DNA of 64,000 nt from Pipra filicauda (taxonomy: Eukaryota > Chordata > Aves > Passeriformes > Pipridae): assembly GCF_003945595.2 (NCBI RefSeq), contig NW_024104348.1, positions 496,001 to 560,000 on the forward strand, in the 5' to 3' direction. The translations under genes and the position numbers were made by a program. Numbering within the stretch: the stretch's first letter is position 1; each line of letters starts with the position of its first letter. Shown piece after piece: positions 61,655 through 64,000 of this stretch. Below the pieces are notes generated by a model, which was not told the DNA's origin, searched no databases, and was given only the letters and a program-made list of their open reading frames with translations.

Positions 61655-62039
61655 GTTTCAGTTCCATACCAGTTACGTCATGCCACACTTCAATACTCTA
61701 TCACCTTTCCTGTTTTTTGATATATGCACAGAGATATATTCCCTTAGATATATTCCCTTAGTCTATGGACCATCCATTGAGTTAATTTAGTCCATGAAAT
61801 TAGGCTCCATCTGTCATAACAGTCTTTTAGGCAGCAAAGATGGTGTGTGGTGTTGGATTGTTGCATGTTGAAGTCAGTTCTGATTCCACCACCACTGCAC
61901 TTCTCCACTTAGTTGACATTAATGTGGCAATCAAAAGGGAGTGGGGTTCCTATCCCAGTGTGATGATGAGCACATAGCCACTGTAGAAGTGATAATATAC
62001 AGTGCTATATAGCAATTAATATAATGCAATTTAATTAAT

Positions 62040-62540
62040 TGGATATTCTTACCCCAAATCAAAACCCCTTGAGGCACACATCAGACTTCCCACTTTAGCC
62101 ACCAAGGGTACTCAGGTTCTGGAGCAAAAGCAATCTTACAGATGGGTTTGCCTTTGCCTGAGGCGGGAATACCACAGACTCTTTTCCCCAGAATACTTTT
62201 TTAATGCACTACAGGAACTTTAATCCCTTCTACAGTACATAAAAGGCAGTGTCAGACCAGTTGGCAGACCCCCTGCTGTTGACTAACCAGGTGGCCTTTG
62301 CTAAATGTGTATCCTAATATTTGAGGGTCCCACCACTCATTGCTCTCAATGTAGGCTCTAGGAGTCTATCGCATTGTTCAATTTTTTCAGAGGCTGGTGT
62401 GTGAGAGGGGATCTGATGTACCCAGTCAATGTCTTGTTCTTTAGCCCAAGGGTGTATGAGGTTATTTTGGAAATGAGTCCCTTTGACACAGTCCTTTCTG
62501 CAGTACCATGCCACAGATATTTACTTGACCCTAAACAAGA
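62040..62540 (-). pseudogene. Decayed ERVL-like integrase (end of pol)
   Basis: A minus-strand frame at 62514-62314 carries residues typical of the integrase catalytic core around the second and third acidic positions (GTHF, then WVHQIPSHTPASEKIEQ). Downstream the other frames continue with shorter matches (for example KGLKFL and a tryptophan-rich piece), separated by stops and frameshifts up to about 62040. Integrase would have joined viral DNA to the host genome. The first part of the domain, including the zinc-binding region, is not recognisable. The residue expected to be the first catalytic Asp of this segment is not preserved in an obvious way (CVKGTHF). It is a pseudogene. Confidence 0.68.
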
Positions 62541-62691
62541 TCTGAATCATATTCAACAACATGCTGGATCCTTGCAGAAGGACCAGGTTTGTTTCAAGGT
62601 TATTCAAAGGATGAATAGGATTATAGGATTCAAAAGATTCAAAGTATTCAATACCTTTAAAAATCTCATACGCTACTACAATGAGCCAGGA

Positions 62692-62757
62692 GAAGGAAGG
62701 AAGGAAGGAAGGAAGGAAGGAAGGAAGGAAGGAAGGAAGGAAGAAAGGACGGAAGGA
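62692..62757 (+). repeat. (GGAA)n microsatellite inside the provirus
   Basis: About 13 nearly pure GGAA units, with AAAGGACGG variants at the right. It lies in the internal region of the ERV remnant, so it arose or was captured after integration or was part of the leader. Likely length-polymorphic. Confidence 0.95.
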
Positions 62758-63155
62758 TTAGGAAGAAGTGTTCCCCATAGGTTGGCTCTGCAAGCGGAAA
62801 AGGCGAAAGGTGTAATTGTCAATAGTTCCCAATAGATGGCTCCCGAAACACAGAGGTGACGGCAACGCTGAGCACACAGATTAAATTAGTTTTGCGACCT
62901 GCGATTCTATCATATCATAAACCAGTATTGCATTGAACAACAAAATGATAACCTTAGCCCAGGACACAAGGAGGACAGACACCACAACCAGGAACACATA
63001 CAGCAATTAAGGTATTATATAAACACACATGCAAAAACTCTAAGAAAAATAAATCAGCATTGGGTCCAGTGACTTTTGAATTAATAAAATGAATGCTTAA
63101 AACAAATTCGTTTTAACACTTTCTGGTCAGATCTGTTGTTATCACAACCCTTTGT

Positions 63156-63173
63156 GCCCAACACTGGGCACCA
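63156..63173 (-). other. Putative primer binding site
   Basis: Eight bases after the CA end of the 5' LTR, the minus strand reads TGGTGCCCAGTGTTGGGC. It begins with the TGG that pairs with the CCA end of a tRNA. The sequence is itself a partial palindrome (GTGCCC...GGGCAC). The tRNA species was not determined and the eight-base spacer is longer than usual. Confidence 0.45.
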
Positions 63174-63181
63174 AAAAGGAC

Positions 63182-63724
63182 TGCCATGGTTTAACCCCAC
63201 TTGGTAACTAAGAATTAAACAGCCACATGCTCATGCTTCTCCCACCCCCAGTGGAATTAGGAAATATGTAAAATGTGTACGTTGATATAAGAACAATTTA
63301 ATAATAATAGTCATGGTAAAAATAATTTGAAAGGAAAAAGAGAAATGAAATTAAAGCCCAAGAATAATAATTGATGCACAATTGCTCACCAGCCGCTGAC
63401 CGATGACCATCCCATCCCTGAGCAGCAATCAGCAGCTTCTGGCTAAATTACCCCCAGTTTATGTACTACGCATGATGTTGTACGGTACGGAGTATCCCTT
63501 TGGCCAGTTCGTGTCAGCCGGCCTGGCCACACTCCCTCCCAAGTCCTGTGCACCTCTTCACTGGCAAAGCACGGGAAACTGAAAAGTCCTTGATATAGAG
63601 TAAGCTTTACTTAGCAAGGACTAAAACATCAGAGTGTTATCATCATTATTCTCATACTAAATTCAAAACACAGCACTGTGCCATCTACTAAGAAAATAAC
63701 TCCCTCCCAGCTGAAATCAGGACA
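63182..63724 (-). repeat. 5' LTR of the provirus (family A)
   Basis: This 543-bp minus-strand LTR starts TGTCCTGATTTCAGCTGGGA and carries the family A blocks, including ACAGTGCTGTGTTTTGAATT, AACTGGCCAAAGGGATACTC, TACATAAACTGGGGG (probable TATA region) and CAGGGATGGGATGGTCATCG. It ends GGGGTTAAACCATGGCA. It is the partner of 61093-61654. Confidence 0.85.
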
Positions 63725-64000
63725 AATACTCCTCTCTGTCTCAGCATTACCGCTCTGACCTTGTGTAGAGGGTTAACACCGAGTTCCTGCAAAAGCTTTA
63801 AAGGTGCTAGAGATGTTAATTCACGTTGTAAAACATTATCAGTAAGCAGAGACACTTTATCTCTGAGCAAGGCAGCTCCTACATTTCAATAGTTGATATA
63901 AGACATGGTGATGGGGACATGTATGGGTTTTTGTGGTGGCTTTTTCCAGTAAAAATACAGAATTTACTGTACAATAAACAACCGTATGTTGATTGCAATT
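63725..64000. other. Unique sequence to the window end
   Basis: Flanking host DNA. Nothing recognised. The motif CTCAGCATTACCGCTCTG at 63740-63757 oddly resembles the left flank plus LTR edge at 61083-61099. Confidence 0.45.

Larger units (their letters stand above)
61093..63724 (-). mobile_element. ERVL-like provirus, internally deleted, two LTRs
   Basis: On the minus strand the order is 5' LTR (63724-63182), short leader with primer-binding-site-like sequence, decayed internal region including an integrase fragment, then 3' LTR (61654-61093). The internal region is only about 1.5 kb, whereas a complete provirus of this class carries several kilobases of gag and pol, so most of gag, protease and reverse transcriptase is gone. 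No envelope-like sequence is seen. Both LTRs start with TG and end with CA. The flanking pentamers are ATTAC (61088-61092) and AATAC (63725-63729), a four-of-five match compatible with a 5-bp target duplication that has since mutated. It is non-functional. Confidence 0.82.

Noticed and set aside
62374..62835. Plus-strand 153-codon frame across the provirus
   Set aside because: It is antisense to the integrase remnant and runs through the GGAA microsatellite, giving a repeat of Lys-Glu-Gly-Arg. It is not a gene.
1..64000. tRNA, rRNA, snRNA or microRNA genes
   Set aside because: No cloverleaf boxes or conserved RNA core was recognised by eye. A covariance-model scan would be decisive, and a high-scoring hit would overturn this.

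Overview
The window reads as nuclear DNA from a bird. It is AT-rich, almost free of long open reading frames, and scattered with CR1-type non-LTR retrotransposon copies. These carry the typical CR1 3' end (repeats of ATTCTATG, or CATAGAAT on the other strand). It also holds solo LTRs and one internally deleted provirus of an avian ERVL-like family. Nothing bacterial or plasmid-like is present: there are no operons, ribosome binding sites or CRISPR arrays. The species cannot be named from sequence alone. A non-galliform bird is a weak guess from the LTR families.

Layout. 1-7.1 kb is mostly unique AT-rich DNA with two short CR1 3' fragments. 7.1-8.8 kb holds the best preserved element, a 5'-truncated CR1 with an uninterrupted 548-codon reverse transcriptase frame. 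8.8-17.6 kb is featureless apart from microsatellites and one 169-codon open stretch that may be chance. 17.6-24.7 kb is a retroelement cluster (six CR1 fragments and a solo LTR). 24.7-30.4 kb is unique DNA with one CR1 fragment.

The functional centre is probably the CpG island at about 30.4-31.4 kb. On the minus strand it contains a well-formed candidate first coding exon (ATG in strong Kozak context, ten codons, then GAG|GTAAGG splice donor). This would make the left 31 kb the first intron of a minus-strand gene and the pyrimidine tract, CA repeat and GGA-rich segment at 31.7-32.3 kb its upstream flank. I do not recognise the gene.

32.3-44.6 kb is unique DNA with old CR1 pieces and a GT-rich low-complexity block. 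44.67-45.63 kb is a degenerate, GC-rich minisatellite of about 50-bp units, the most unusual structure here. 45.6-55.8 kb is unique DNA with two CR1 pieces, a striking pair of overlapping perfect hairpins at 53.4 kb and a 26-bp tandem repeat at 55.2 kb. The last 8 kb is rich in LTR elements: two related LTRs in opposite orientation (55.8 and 59.8 kb), a 600-bp purine-strand tract with a CR1 3' end nested in it, and a minus-strand ERVL-like provirus (61.1-63.7 kb). The provirus has two LTRs around only 1.5 kb of internal DNA that includes a decayed integrase fragment.

No gene network can be described. Apart from the one candidate exon, all recognisable coding sequence belongs to retroelements. 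The remaining open frames are short, or are shadows and translations of simple repeats.
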